A stretch of DNA of 64,000 bases from Knoellia sinensis KCTC 19936 (GTDB lineage Bacteria > Actinomycetota > Actinomycetes > Actinomycetales > Dermatophilaceae). Within the stretch, counting starts at the first letter, position 1; every line of letters starts with the position of its first letter. A program made the translations under genes and the position numbers. The stretch covers positions 1 through 64,000 of the forward strand of contig NZ_AVPJ01000015.1 of the NCBI RefSeq assembly GCF_000768705.1. Reading direction: 5' to 3'. The notes under the pieces are model-generated. The model saw only the letters and a program-made list of their open reading frames with translations. It was not told the origin of the DNA and searched no databases. Of this stretch, positions 1-8,992 are shown in pieces.

Positions 1-2
1 GG

Positions 3-1364
3 GCGCGCGAATACGACCCCACCCTGGGCCGCTTCATCAGCGTCGACCCCCTCCTCGACGACGGCGACCCGCGCCAACTCAACGCCTACCAGTACGGGTA
101 CAACAACCCCCTCGCCTACAGCGACCCCGACGGACTGCGGCCCCTCGGCGCCGGCGACACCGGTTGCACCAACTGCCGCCCCGTCTACACCGCACCCAAA
201 GCCAAGAAGAACAAGCAGAAGTCCTACTGGAAGTACGGCAACGAACGACACGGCTCCAAGAGCGTCTACGGGAAGAAATCCAGCAGCTACAAATACAAGG
301 GCGGCTCCAACTTCAAAAAGAACGGGTGGGGTAGGAACAAGAACGACGAACGCGGGCGGCGCACGATGAAGGCGCTTCAGAGCGCCAACACGAAGAAGGC
401 CTTGGCCGCTGTATCTGCCACAAGAGCGTTCCTGCTCAAGGACCGTCAAACGATGCGATCCAGTACGCCCGCGTCACTGCAAAGCACATTCGAAAATGGC
501 TATGACCTCATGCTGGGGAGCCTAGATGACACCGAAGGGTGCCTACTGGGAGGTAAAGCCGAATGCGGAATGCTGGCGGCTGGGATCGCCGCACCTGGAG
601 TCGGCAGACTTGCCAGTAAGGCGATAAAGGGCGTTTGGCGGGCCCTGGGGTCCGGCGCGAAGTCGTGCAGCTTCACCGGCCCCACCCTTGTACTCATGGC
701 CGACGGGTCACGGAAGCCCATTGAGGACGTCAAGGTCGGCGAAAAGGTCCTCGCCTCCGACCCCGAAACGGGCGAGCAGCAGGCGAAGAACGTCACTCAC
801 GTCTTCGTCCACGACGACACCGTCGCCGACCTCGTCATCGACGGTGAAGTCATCAGCACCACCGAGGACCACCCCTTCTGGTCCATCACCGACCAACGCT
901 TCGAACGCGCCGACGAACTAGCAACAGGTGAGCAGGTCCTAAGGGCTAGCGGACGATCGGCAACGGTTGCTCGCCTGAAGACTGGCACGTCCCGGACCGC
1001 GGCCGCGTACAACCTTTCCGTTGAGGGCATTCATACCTTCCACGTCGGGCGGATCGGCGTGTTGGTGCATAATACTTGCCCTGTTGGAGATGGTCCTTCA
1101 TTCATTGGCTTTGCCGATGACCCCCCCGTGGCCGTCCCGGCTGGTGCGAAAGGACCGCTGGCAACCGATGGCCCGGGATTCCAGTTCTTAGGTGGCTCGG
1201 GCGGGCATGGGCTCGACGCGAGAGTTGCAGGAGTCCGCGTCATGGACGCCACTGCCCACCACGCCCGCAGAATTGTGTTCATGAACAGGACAGGCCAGAC
1301 AGTGAACCCCGTCTCCGGTCAAACCATCAGCAGGTCCAATCCCTGGGCGCATGTGCCATGGTGA
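3..1364 (+). CDS. Rhs/YD-repeat polymorphic toxin, C-terminal part (5' end outside window)
   Basis: The open frame runs from the window edge, so the N-terminus and repeats are missing; the 453 visible residues are the business end. Residues 1-44 are the hyperconserved Rhs core closing motif (REYDPTLGRFISVDPLL, then YQYGYNNPLAYSDPDG). A basic linker rich in K, S and Y follows. A Hint (intein-like) domain begins at Cys222 (CSFTGPTLVLMADGS), carries the TTEDHPFW block and ends in VLVHN at about residue 357. Hint domains in such toxins cut themselves to release the tip. The last ~95 residues are the variable toxin, ending in GQTVNPVSGQTISRSNPWAH; I do not recognise the activity. The stop codon overlaps the next gene by 7 nt, the usual toxin-immunity arrangement. 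An internal ATG at 366 is unlikely to be a start because the core motif continues upstream in frame. Confidence 0.9.
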   Translation, partial: AREYDPTLGRFISVDPLLDDGDPRQLNAYQYGYNNPLAYSDPDGLRPLGAGDTGCTNCRPVYTAPKAKKNKQKSYWKYGNERHGSKSVYGKKSSSYKYKGGSNFKKNGWGRNKNDERGRRTMKALQSANTKKALAAVSATRAFLLKDRQTMRSSTPASLQSTFENGYDLMLGSLDDTEGCLLGGKAECGMLAAGIAAPGVGRLASKAIKGVWRALGSGAKSCSFTGPTLVLMADGSRKPIEDVKVGEKVLASDPETGEQQAKNVTHVFVHDDTVADLVIDGEVISTTEDHPFWSITDQRFERADELATGEQVLRASGRSATVARLKTGTSRTAAAYNLSVEGIHTFHVGRIGVLVHNTCPVGDGPSFIGFADDPPVAVPAGAKGPLATDGPGFQFLGGSGGHGLDARVAGVRVMDATAHHARRIVFMNRTGQTVNPVSGQTISRSNPWAHVPW

Positions 1365-1735
1365 ACCGATTCCAGTTGAAGGATTTGATCGGCCTGGAAC
1401 TCAGTGCCGCATGCTACGTGCGCGACTACGTTGAACTCCACTTCGATGGCCCGATTCTCCGATGTCTCGCTGATCCAATCGTTGTCGGACCGTCCGGGCG
1501 GTTCGAGCACCCGAACGTCGGCTCGCGAGACGCGCTTTGCGCGCTAGTTGGGGACGTGGTCTCGGGGGCTGTAGACGAGTCGACGAGGCTATGTCTCGAG
1601 TTTGCTGGGCAAGCAAGGGTCTTCGTTCCGAAGCAGTCACCCAGCGCTGGACCGGAGGTCGCCCACCTTGTCCCTTTCACAGATGGCACCCCGGATGTGG
1701 CCGGAATGTTGATATGGCCGAATCAGATGGGCTGA
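1358..1735 (+). CDS. Probable immunity protein for the adjacent Rhs toxin
   Basis: 125 residues. The ATG lies inside the last codons of the Rhs toxin (7-nt overlap), so translation is coupled. The product has no signal peptide or membrane segment. Its DYVELHFDGP motif near the N-terminus and GPEVAHLVPF near the C-terminus resemble small cytoplasmic proteins found just after Rhs genes in other actinobacteria. The immunity role comes from position and size, not from a proven family. It presumably binds and neutralises the toxin tip encoded directly upstream. Confidence 0.7.
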   Translation: MVNRFQLKDLIGLELSAACYVRDYVELHFDGPILRCLADPIVVGPSGRFEHPNVGSRDALCALVGDVVSGAVDESTRLCLEFAGQARVFVPKQSPSAGPEVAHLVPFTDGTPDVAGMLIWPNQMG

Positions 1736-1781
1736 GGGAGGTTCGGCCCCGTAGCCGAGGGCCAGCGCCAGGACCCGGGGC

Positions 1782-1979
1782 GGTTCATCCGCGCATACCG
1801 ATGAGCGAGGGCCGACGCGCGCGGGCGGCTTTCGTTGGCGTCTATCCGACAACTTCTCCGAACAGGTGCGCTTGATGCCCGGAAAGGCGACTGACCCGAA
1901 CCCAATTAAGCAGGGGCCATACATTCGTTTCAGCATCAATGGGCAGAAGTCTGGTCCCTTCCCCTTGGCGGACTGGTGA
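1782..1979 (+). pseudogene. Displaced (orphan) Rhs C-terminal toxin fragment
   Basis: No proper start is needed to see this: the frame ending at TGA 1977-1979 reads GGFRWRLSDNFSEQVRLMPG, then PNPIKQGPYIRFSINGQKSG and PFPLADW. This looks like the tip of a second Rhs toxin, cut off from any Rhs core. In an alternative frame just upstream, GPGRFIRAYR may be a relic of the recombination junction. Its stop overlaps the start of the following immunity-like gene. Silent toxin-immunity tips of this kind are known to accumulate downstream of the active Rhs gene and can be swapped in by recombination. Confidence 0.6.
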
Positions 1980-2185
1980 TGGACGACGTCGAGATTGAGG
2001 TACTAAGCCTTGCGACCGAGGATTACTACGGTCTTTGGGAGTTGACCGTTCAAATTCCCGTTGCACGGGATCGCCTTGCCCAAGCGATCGAGGGGCTGGT
2101 GGGATCGGGATTGGTCGAGTGGTACTACCGCACGTCGGACACTGCTCAGGCTGTGCCAGAGGGTAACCTCACGCCCAGGCGACCC

Positions 2186-2195
2186 GACCTAGCGG
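2186..2195. repeat. Target-site duplication, left copy
   Basis: GACCTAGCGG lies directly outside the left end of the IS element and is repeated exactly at 3662-3671. A 10-bp duplication is within the usual range for the IS4 family. It fixes the element borders and shows the insertion is recent enough to remain undamaged. Confidence 0.93.
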
Positions 2196-3661
2196 CAATA
2201 CCGTTCAGTTAGGTGGGGTGAATGAGGTAGTTGGGTGGGTGCTGGGGTTGGGGCCAGGCTGCGTGGTGGGCGCGTTTGACGTGCCATTTGACGTATTTGC
2301 GTTTGATGACCCTGGGGTTGGCGCGTGTGCGCCGGGCGGGGTTGAGCCGGCCCAGGAGTCGGCGGAGGAAGCCCAGCCAGCCGGGGTTGTCGCGGTCGCG
2401 GGCGTCAGGGGGGGAAAGCGCCCGGTTGGGCGATGGTGGCTCTGGTGATCCGCAGCGCGGCGACGAAGCTGACCCGGTCCGGGTCGTGTCCGGCGTGGAG
2501 CGCGGCCTGGGTCATCAGCGAGCGGATGGCGTAGTGGCAGCACAGGTGTCCCCAGATCTCTTGGAGGACCAGGTCCGGGGACTTGCTGCGGAGCACGGTG
2601 CGTGGCCCGCGTTGATGGGTTTTGAGTTCGTCGAAGGTCAGCTCGATCTCCCAGCGTTGGGTGTAGGCGGCGGCGAGGTCGGTCGCGGTGGCCTGGTCGG
2701 GGTCCAGGATGGTGGTGAAGAGCCGGTAGGTGGTGGGGTTGTCTCGTCCGTCCTCGATGGTGTAATCGAGGACCCGGACCGGTATCGGCTCCTCGCGCCG
2801 CGCCGCAGCCGAGTGTGTCTGGTGGAGGTGGGCCAGCCAGGACCCGTCAGGAAGGTCTTCGACATGGGTGGGTTTGGGTCCGGCCTTGTCGGTGCGGACT
2901 CGCCACAACAGGTCGGCTCCGGTCCCGATCGCCTTGCGCCACAAGGCGTAGGAGAAGAATCCGCGATCGGCGGTGAGCAGCATGCCTGGCTCCAGCCGGT
3001 CCAGCAGCGACTCGGTCAACGTCGCCTCGGACTGGGAGTACCTGCCGACCGCAGCAGCAAAGATCGCATGCGTGCCGCACTCGGCCAAGGCCACGACCCG
3101 GGCCTGCGGGAACGCTGCCTGCTCGCCCTTGGTGACCCCGGGACGTGCGAAGTGCGCGGTGTTCGCGGGCGTGTCGGCGACATCGAGGCAGGTTCCGTCG
3201 ATCGCGACCAGACGCCGCCCGGCCAACCACACCCCGGGGGTGTCGTCACCGCCGATCGGCTCCGCGACCCGCTCGAACAGGGCGGCCAGCGGCCCAGACC
3301 CCAACCGGGCCCGGGCCTGGAAGATCGCCGACTTGCTCGGCGGTGAGTAGCTCTCCTGCCAGCCCGAGGCCCACGACAACCCGTCGGTCAACTGAGCCAG
3401 CACGTCCTGGTACGACCCCTGGGAGTACAGCGCCATCCCGATCGAGAAATAGGCCATCACCCGGGCCGGCAGCGACCGGTGACGCTGCTCCGTCCGACCA
3501 GCCTGCGCGATCACCTCATCGACCAACTCCGGCGGGAACACCCGCGTGAGCACCCCGACCGACACCAGGTCAGACAAACGACGATCCGTCTCCGGCTTCA
3601 CCCATCCAGCACGAGGCATGACCCCAAACTACACCGATGTAACACTAACTGAACGGTATTG
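2196..3661 (-). mobile_element. IS4-family insertion sequence, 1466 bp, complete ends
   Basis: Both ends are visible. The left end (2196-2212) and the reverse complement of the right end (3645-3661) share a perfect 17-bp inverted repeat, CAATACCGTTCAGTTAG. The element is flanked by identical 10-bp direct repeats. It carries one transposase gene on the minus strand that is frameshifted near its 3' end. The element inserted into an immunity-like gene of the Rhs locus. Confidence 0.93.
2209..3619 (-). pseudogene. IS4-family DDE transposase, frameshifted at a C7 tract
   Basis: The intact part runs from ATG 3619 to a stop at 2405 (404 residues). The DDE acidic residues are in VAIDGTCLD, LTADRGFFSY and RWEIELTFDELK; the last matches the Y-2-R-3-E-6-K signature of IS4 transposases. 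At 2405-2415 the coding strand has seven C residues (TTCCCCCCCTGA). With six, the frame would read on through DARDRDNPGWLGFLRRLLGR and VIKRKYVKWHVK to a stop at 2209-2211 inside the terminal repeat, giving 469 residues. The basic tail is typical of the family, so the longer form is the ancestral one. The extra C could be a real mutation, a sequencing error or a slippage site. The DDE core is undamaged. Confidence 0.85.
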
Positions 3662-3671
3662 GACCTAGCGG
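3662..3671. repeat. Target-site duplication, right copy
   Basis: GACCTAGCGG immediately right of the IS end, identical to 2186-2195. The immunity-like reading frame resumes through this copy. Confidence 0.93.
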
Positions 3672-3772
3672 ACGACTCTCTCTGGCGAACTCCAGGGCCT
3701 CTCGACGCGCAATGGCTTCTCGGTTCGACGGACCGCGGCGATCAGAGCTATTTCGGATCTGGGGAAGGATGA

Positions 3773-4299
3773 CCAAAACGAGTCTCGGTGCTGGCGCCAT
3801 CGCGCTTCACGCTTGAACGCCGTCATCTCCGCACTACCGGCCTTATCGGGCTTGTATAACTTGAAGGGCCTCCTGGTGACAGGTGGTGGTCGCTACGGTG
3901 GCTGTGGGAGAAGGCTTCGGGTCGTGCCGTTTTCCGGCTGAGCGTTCGGGCTCGTGAAAGAGATCGACAGGCTCGGGGTCGGCTCTCCCGGCCGAGGCTG
4001 GCCCGGTTTAGGGAATTGGTGGCCGGGGCGGGTCCCGCCACGCGGGGTGCCCGGCTCGGGTAGGCACCGGATCACGCACAAGCGAGGGACTGTCTGCCGT
4101 GGCGTCCACTGTTGGTGTGGCTGGGTGGTGAGGTTCGGGAGTTGCCCCGTTCTCGTGCCGAGGTTCGTCGGGCCCGGGTTTGGTTCGGCGGGCAAAAGGG
4201 GCGAGGGTTCTCCCGCTTGCCGTTGTGCCCCCGCCCGCGTGGTCACTGGCCGGTGGTTGACGCGGTGGGGGTTCGTGTCCAGCGAACGGAGGAACCCTC
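3773..4299 (+). other. Non-coding leader of the first IS110-family remnant
   Basis: About 530 bases lie between the end of the interrupted immunity gene and the IS110 transposase start, with no convincing gene on either strand. The part from about 3890 to 4299 is G-rich and full of short inverted repeats, and ends in a good ribosome binding site (GGAGG before the GTG at 4300). IS110-group elements are known to encode a structured guide (bridge) RNA in a long 5' non-coding end; this segment is in the right place for one. The element border cannot be placed because IS110 ends lack clear inverted repeats. Confidence 0.4.
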
Positions 4300-5036
4300 G
4301 TGTCCATTCACAGTAGCGACCTGTCCCCGGTGCGGGTGCAGGTTGGCATTGACGCGGCGGTGGTCGCGAACCATCACGTGTGCGTGCGCGAGCACGACGC
4401 CGACGGGCAGCCGAGGTTGACCCGCTTTCATGTTCCGCCCACGATTGCCGGGTTGCGGCGGCTCGGGGACAGATTGGCCCCGTATCCGGGGGGGGTGGCG
4501 GTGGCCGAGCCGACTTCGATGACCTGGCTGGGGTTGTCGGTGGCGTTGCGGGATGCTGGCGCGGACTTGGCGCTGGTCGGCACCCGGGATTCGGCACGGT
4601 TGCGGGGCGCGATCAGCGCCAAGCACAAGTCGGATGTGATCGACGCCGACGTGCTGGCGACCGCGGGCGAGGTGTTCACGCTCACGCCGTTGCGGCCGCC
4701 GCCCCCGGCCCAGCTGGCTCTGCGGCGGGCCTGCACCAGACGCGGCAAGGTCGTCATCGACGGGAACCGGGCCCGGCGACGACTGATCTCCCTGGCCCGC
4801 TGGGCCTTCCCCGACGTGTGGGGTGGGTTCGCCGGGTCGATGCCGACCGCGGTCGCTGTCCTGACCCGCTGGCCCGACCTGAGATCCCTTGCGGCAGCGC
4901 GCCGCTCAGCCTGACGGCAGTGGTCGCGAACACCCGTTCGGCCGAAGCCTCGGGCACCCTGCCGCACCTGTTGTCGGGATGGGCAGACGCTACCCGGCGC
5001 CTACTGGCAAACATCCTGATTTGCCGCACTCAGTGA
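4300..5036 (+). pseudogene. IS110-family transposase, truncated and frameshifted
   Basis: GTG start with GGAGG upstream. The 204-residue frame is the N-terminal RuvC-like DEDD domain: VGIDAAV (first D), AEPTS (E), and KSDVIDADVLA (the D-x-x-D pair). It ends in RWPDLRSLAAARRS, after which the frame breaks. The next frame continues a few dozen residues (LTAVVANTRSAEASGTLPHL) to TGA at 5034-5036. The C-terminal serine-containing Transposase_20 domain is absent, so the protein cannot be active. The remnant abuts the 3' end of the DUF4238 gene on the other strand. Confidence 0.8.
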
Positions 5037-6115
5037 GTGCTTGAACTCCAGGGACCGGTGGAGTGCGGCTCGTAACCTGGAATCGGCCAGGTGTAGTCGG
5101 CGATGATCGCGTCGGGTTCTGCGTCAAAGTCGTGCTCGCCAATCTGCTCGAGGACGTCGGCCAGAGGGCGATCCCGATTAGCGAAGTCGTAGACGCCGGC
5201 TGGCGCAAACAGACTCCTCTCCTCGCGAGGCAGAGCTAACCCCTCTGTTGGGTCTGCGTCGTCCGGATGCATGTACACGAATCGCTCCGCACCGAAGACG
5301 ACCGACTGGTTATGGAGCCGGGCGGCCAAGGTTGAGGGCGGGTAGTCGCCGTTACCGACCGTGGGGTGGTCGAGCCAAAGCAGGGTGCGACGGTCAAGGG
5401 CGATAGTCACGGCACCGGCGTTCGCCAAACCGACGCCGCGGGCCGGATGGTGGTCTTCTGCGGGGATGAGCCCCACAGGGCTGTCGTTGATCGCAAGTGA
5501 GCGACGGTCGAATCGGATACGGTGCCAACTCCTGTGGCCGATGAAGTTGGCGGCCTGACCCAGTGAGCCGCGTATCGAATGGATGTGCTCTGATCCGGTG
5601 ACGCGGACGGCGGGACCACCAGGACTATGAATGTCGTCCCACACCGCTTCCGCCTCTTCCGCCGACACCGCCCGTTGTAAGCCCTCGGACATTGCGTGGC
5701 GTAAGTAGGCGAGTCCGCCCATGCCGACCGTCATGACCAGCGTTTGGGCGCGGATCTGAGTCAGCAACCTTCGGTGGTCGGGTCCGCGGAGAAACTGCAG
5801 GGCTATCCAAGTCGTTAGGTGCGCCAGCTCGATCGGCGAAGGAGACCAAAAAACCTCTCGGGTGGCAGCCCGCACCATGGGCGCCACTCGAGACTCTGCC
5901 TCAGCGAACCGCTTCTCCCAGCGATCCGACCGAGTGCCATCTTCGAGCTCGACCGTGTAGAAGTCCCGCACCACGCTCGCGTCTGAGACAGATACCAGGC
6001 GACGAGACCCCGTGCGCAGATCGACCTGGCGAAGCATGCCGTCGGGCGAAGCGAAGCCACGCAGGTGAAACCTCGGGACCGTGTGATGGCGCTTGCTGCG
6101 CGAACGGCTACTCAC
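5030..6115 (-). CDS. DUF4238 domain-containing protein
   Basis: 361 residues with the family's N-terminal signature HHTVPRFHLRGFA at residues 10-22, followed by a helical middle (DRWEKRFAEAESRVAPMVRA) and a conserved NDSPVGLIPA region near the middle. The family is cytoplasmic, widespread in bacteria and biochemically uncharacterised; it is often found in accessory regions. The gene stands alone between two IS110 remnants and appears intact. No signal peptide or membrane segment is seen. The molecular role is unknown. Confidence 0.8.
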   Translation of the reverse strand: MSSRSRSKRHHTVPRFHLRGFASPDGMLRQVDLRTGSRRLVSVSDASVVRDFYTVELEDGTRSDRWEKRFAEAESRVAPMVRAATREVFWSPSPIELAHLTTWIALQFLRGPDHRRLLTQIRAQTLVMTVGMGGLAYLRHAMSEGLQRAVSAEEAEAVWDDIHSPGGPAVRVTGSEHIHSIRGSLGQAANFIGHRSWHRIRFDRRSLAINDSPVGLIPAEDHHPARGVGLANAGAVTIALDRRTLLWLDHPTVGNGDYPPSTLAARLHNQSVVFGAERFVYMHPDDADPTEGLALPREERSLFAPAGVYDFANRDRPLADVLEQIGEHDFDAEPDAIIADYTWPIPGYEPHSTGPWSSSTH

Positions 6116-6372
6116 GCCGTGACCGTAGTGGACGCCTCTGACATTTAGCGTGGGGTTAGGTTCGCGGGCGGTCGAGCCACTGACCGGGACACGTGGTGAT
6201 CCCTGAGCGCTGAGTGGTCGTCCGCGGACCGGTGTCTGGTCGATGCGGTGTCCCTGTTCGGGAACTTGGAGCCAGCCGGTATGGGTGGACTCCTACTTAG
6301 AGAATGTCTGGGAGGTGGCCGCGATGGTCAGTCACCTGGTGGACAGGATTCCGACTGATGGGAGCGGTGACG

Positions 6373-7766
6373 ATGGCTTTGACCTTGGGTATCGACGTGG
6401 CCTGCAGGGCTGCGCATCAAGCGACCCTTGCGCGCGATGGCGCGACCGTGTGGCGGGGCCGGAAGTTCGGGACCCGGCCAGCTGATCTGGAGCGGTTGTG
6501 GATGGATCTGGGCCTGGATGACCCGGGCGATCTGACGGTCGCGCTTGAGCCGACGCGCAACGCGTGGATCGTGGTCGCGGAGTGGTTCCGGCGCCGTGGC
6601 GCGCGTGTGGTGATGGTCCCGACGACGCAGTCGGCGGATCTGAGGGAGTACTACTCCAAGCACACCAAGAACGACCGGATCGATTCCGAGCTGCTCGCCC
6701 GGTTGCCGCTGCTGCATCCCGAGGGGCTGCGGGAGTACTCGGGTCAGGGACCGGCCGACCCGCTGCGTCGGCTGGTCAAGCAGCGCTCCACGATGGTCAA
6801 GCGCCGCACCGCGGTCTACTCCCGGCTCGACGCCTTGGTCGAGCTGTTGGGTCCGGCGTGGTACGACGTGCTCGGGTCGAATTACGGCATCGCTGCGCTC
6901 GAGTTCCTGGCCCGCTACGCCGACCCGAACACCGTGATCCGGCTCGGCCAGGCACGACTGGCCCGGTTCCTGATCGCCCGATCCCGCCGGGCGTGGCGTC
7001 AGGACCACGCGGTCGGGCTGGTCGCGGCGGCCAGAGACACCCTCGCCCTGTGGGGACCGGCCGGGATGAACTTCGCCGGGCTTGCGAGGACATCGGCCAC
7101 GAGGCCGAGCAAGCCCTGTTCCCGACCCGTCAGATCAAACAGATCGACGAGCGCGTGGCGAACCTGTACGCCGAGGCCGACCCTGACGGCATCGTGGCCT
7201 CCGCACCTGGGGTGGGGCCAGTGATCAGTGCCGTGATCGCCGGCCGGATCGGTGACCCGCACCGGTTCACCTCGCTGGCGGCGATCCGGGCGTACACCGG
7301 GCTGGTGCCCAAGATCAGCCAGTCCGGAGTGGGCAAGGTCGAGTCCTCGATCACGAAAGCCGGCGACCCGCTGCTGCGCGAAATGTTGTGCACCGCCGCC
7401 GATCAGGCCCGCAAGGTTGACCCGCAGATCGCGGCGAAGTACCAGCGGCTCATGGTCGGCGACCGGCACCACGACTCCGCGATCTGCCATCTGGCCACCC
7501 AACTCGTCACCCGGATCGCGACCTGCATGCGCGACCATCAGCCCTACGCCCTGCGCGATGTCGACGGCACACCCATCACCGAAGCCGAGGGACGAGCCAT
7601 CGTCAAAGCCCGTTACCAAATCGACCGTAACCAGCGCGTGGCCGCGGCAGGTCGACGCATGCATCAACGACGCAAGCAGGCAGCGAGCCCGGAGTCACAG
7701 AAGTCGCAAAGCGCTCCAACATCCGGGCCCGCCAACAACAAGCCTACGAGCCGCCAAGTGGCTTGA
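6373..7766 (+). pseudogene. IS110-family transposase, one frameshift
   Basis: ATG at 6373 (MALTLGIDV) starts an N-terminal DEDD domain: GIDVA, ALEPTRNAW, and KNDRIDSELLA. The frame shifts by one base at about 7075-7086 (NFAGL / CEDIGHEAEQ). In the second frame the C-terminal Transposase_20 domain follows (APGVGPVISAVIAGRIGDPH, FTSLAAIRAYTGLVPKISQS, GVGKVESSITKAG), including its serine region and a helix-hairpin-helix-like turn, ending at 7766. Joined, the length of ~464 residues is usual for the family, so a single base was probably lost or misread. The 257 bases before the start are non-coding and could hold the element's guide RNA. Confidence 0.8.
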
Positions 7767-7808
7767 CTGCCCCTAGGAAGTCAGCCTCTGTGATCCGCTC
7801 AAAAGCGA

Positions 7809-8723
7809 CTACCGCTCGCCCGCGGCCGCCTCGTTCAGATCACGCACGACGTTGCCTATCGTGAATCCGAATCGTGTGTCGGCCGCCGTCATGTCCTGTT
7901 GGACACCCCGACGTTGGAACGGGGCGGGTATAGATGTACTTGCGGCCCGGGCAGACTCCTCATCCATTCGGTCGAGCACCTCTAGATTGACTTGGTCCAG
8001 CGCGACCTCGTTGACCCAAAGCACTTGCTCGCTGTCAACACCCATCCCGAGCCCCCGAGTCACGGTTGCTGTGTGGGCAAGGTTTGGCGCCACCACCTGA
8101 TGCCATGTAGGGGTCCGGGACATGTCGCGCTCGTGGATCTCGCCAGTGAGCCACTGCCCCGATTTGTTGCGGAGTGGACCCAGCATGGCGTTGGCCGCCT
8201 TCACTCGTGATTCTTCCGGCCAGCGCGGACGATTCGTACTGATGAACAGATCCACGTCCAAGGCGCGCCCCGGACCCGGGGCGTGTCGTACCACCCCGGC
8301 TTGCGCCCGATTGGGCCGTTTGACGTCGCCTGGGTTCGGGCCAGATGGCACGCCGGACCTGAACATCGTCCAATCGAATCTGAAACGAACGCAGTGCCGC
8401 ACGTTTGGCTGGACCTCGTGGCCGGCAAACCAAATCGGAAGGTTCCATCGACCGACGGCCAGCCCAGTGTTGCCATCCACGCTGGAGTCTCGGCCGATCT
8501 TCAGCCACGGCCCTGGCCCTGGGTTCTCGGATCGAGGACCGTGCAAGCTGAGCTTCATATCCGTGAAGCCCGGCGCTGTGGACTTGAGGTAGAACGAAGT
8601 CGCTGCCGGCCAGATGCGCCATGTGTAGCTGTTCGCTGGAGTGGCGTCATCACGGACCACGAAGAGGATCTTCTCCAGGTCGTTGGTCGGTTCTCCGTTG
8701 AAGGAGCTTGACGTAGCAGTCAC
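7809..8723 (-). CDS. Hypothetical protein, 304 residues
   Basis: I do not recognise this protein. The N-terminal half is rich in aromatic and polar residues (YTWRIWPAATSFYLKSTAPG, KLSLHGPRS, WLKIGRDSS), suggesting a beta-rich cytoplasmic fold. The C-terminal part has LWVNEVALDQVNLEVLDRMD and ends in a short helix. There is no signal peptide or membrane segment. It sits alone between an IS110 remnant and the pRiA4b ORF-3 family gene on the opposite strand. Codon use fits a real gene, and it fills its interval with no better competing frame. Confidence 0.6.
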   Translation of the reverse strand: MTATSSSFNGEPTNDLEKILFVVRDDATPANSYTWRIWPAATSFYLKSTAPGFTDMKLSLHGPRSENPGPGPWLKIGRDSSVDGNTGLAVGRWNLPIWFAGHEVQPNVRHCVRFRFDWTMFRSGVPSGPNPGDVKRPNRAQAGVVRHAPGPGRALDVDLFISTNRPRWPEESRVKAANAMLGPLRNKSGQWLTGEIHERDMSRTPTWHQVVAPNLAHTATVTRGLGMGVDSEQVLWVNEVALDQVNLEVLDRMDEESARAASTSIPAPFQRRGVQQDMTAADTRFGFTIGNVVRDLNEAAAGER

Positions 8724-8992
8724 CCGTAGGACTCAACATGCTGGGCGACTGCCAGGTCAACCTCACACGCGAACGCGCTTCCCTGACTCCCAGGGTTTTC
8801 CGCTCATGGCGCGATCGGGCTCGTCCGGCAAGAGTTTTTCGACGTGCGTCACTCCGCCGCGAGCCATGCTTGATCCGGTGGATTCGTTTGGACAGTCGCT
8901 CGTGCGGTGTTCGGTGAGGGTGGTTGTGCCAACCGACCAGCATCCGTTGGTGGGCGGGCCGGCTCGGCTGGTTGACTGGTTCGGTGACCGAG

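Larger units (their letters stand above)
1976..3772 (+). pseudogene. Second immunity-like gene, interrupted by the IS4-family element
   Basis: A GTG (1976) or ATG (1979) opens a frame (VEIEVLSLATEDYYGLWELT) that runs into the IS left end and stops inside its terminal repeat at 2210-2212. Removing 2196-3661 and one copy of the 10-bp duplication restores an open frame. It continues at 3672 as DSLWRTPGPLDAQWLLGSTD and ends at TGA 3770-3772, giving 106 residues. The start overlaps the stop of the orphan toxin fragment. The composition resembles small immunity-type proteins of Rhs loci. The insertion removes the last third of the protein. Confidence 0.7.

Noticed and set aside
2231-3346. A 371-codon plus-strand frame opposite the IS4 transposase
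   Set aside because: It is a shadow of the transposase, Gly/Arg-rich with no start signal, while the other strand has the DDE motifs.
6328-7667. Long minus-strand frames across the second IS110 remnant
   Set aside because: Antisense shadows; the transposase domains are on the plus strand.
8724-8992. A transposase remnant before the pRiA4b ORF-3 gene
   Set aside because: Short Arg/His-rich frames on the minus strand are suggestive, but no transposase motif or inverted repeat could be found.
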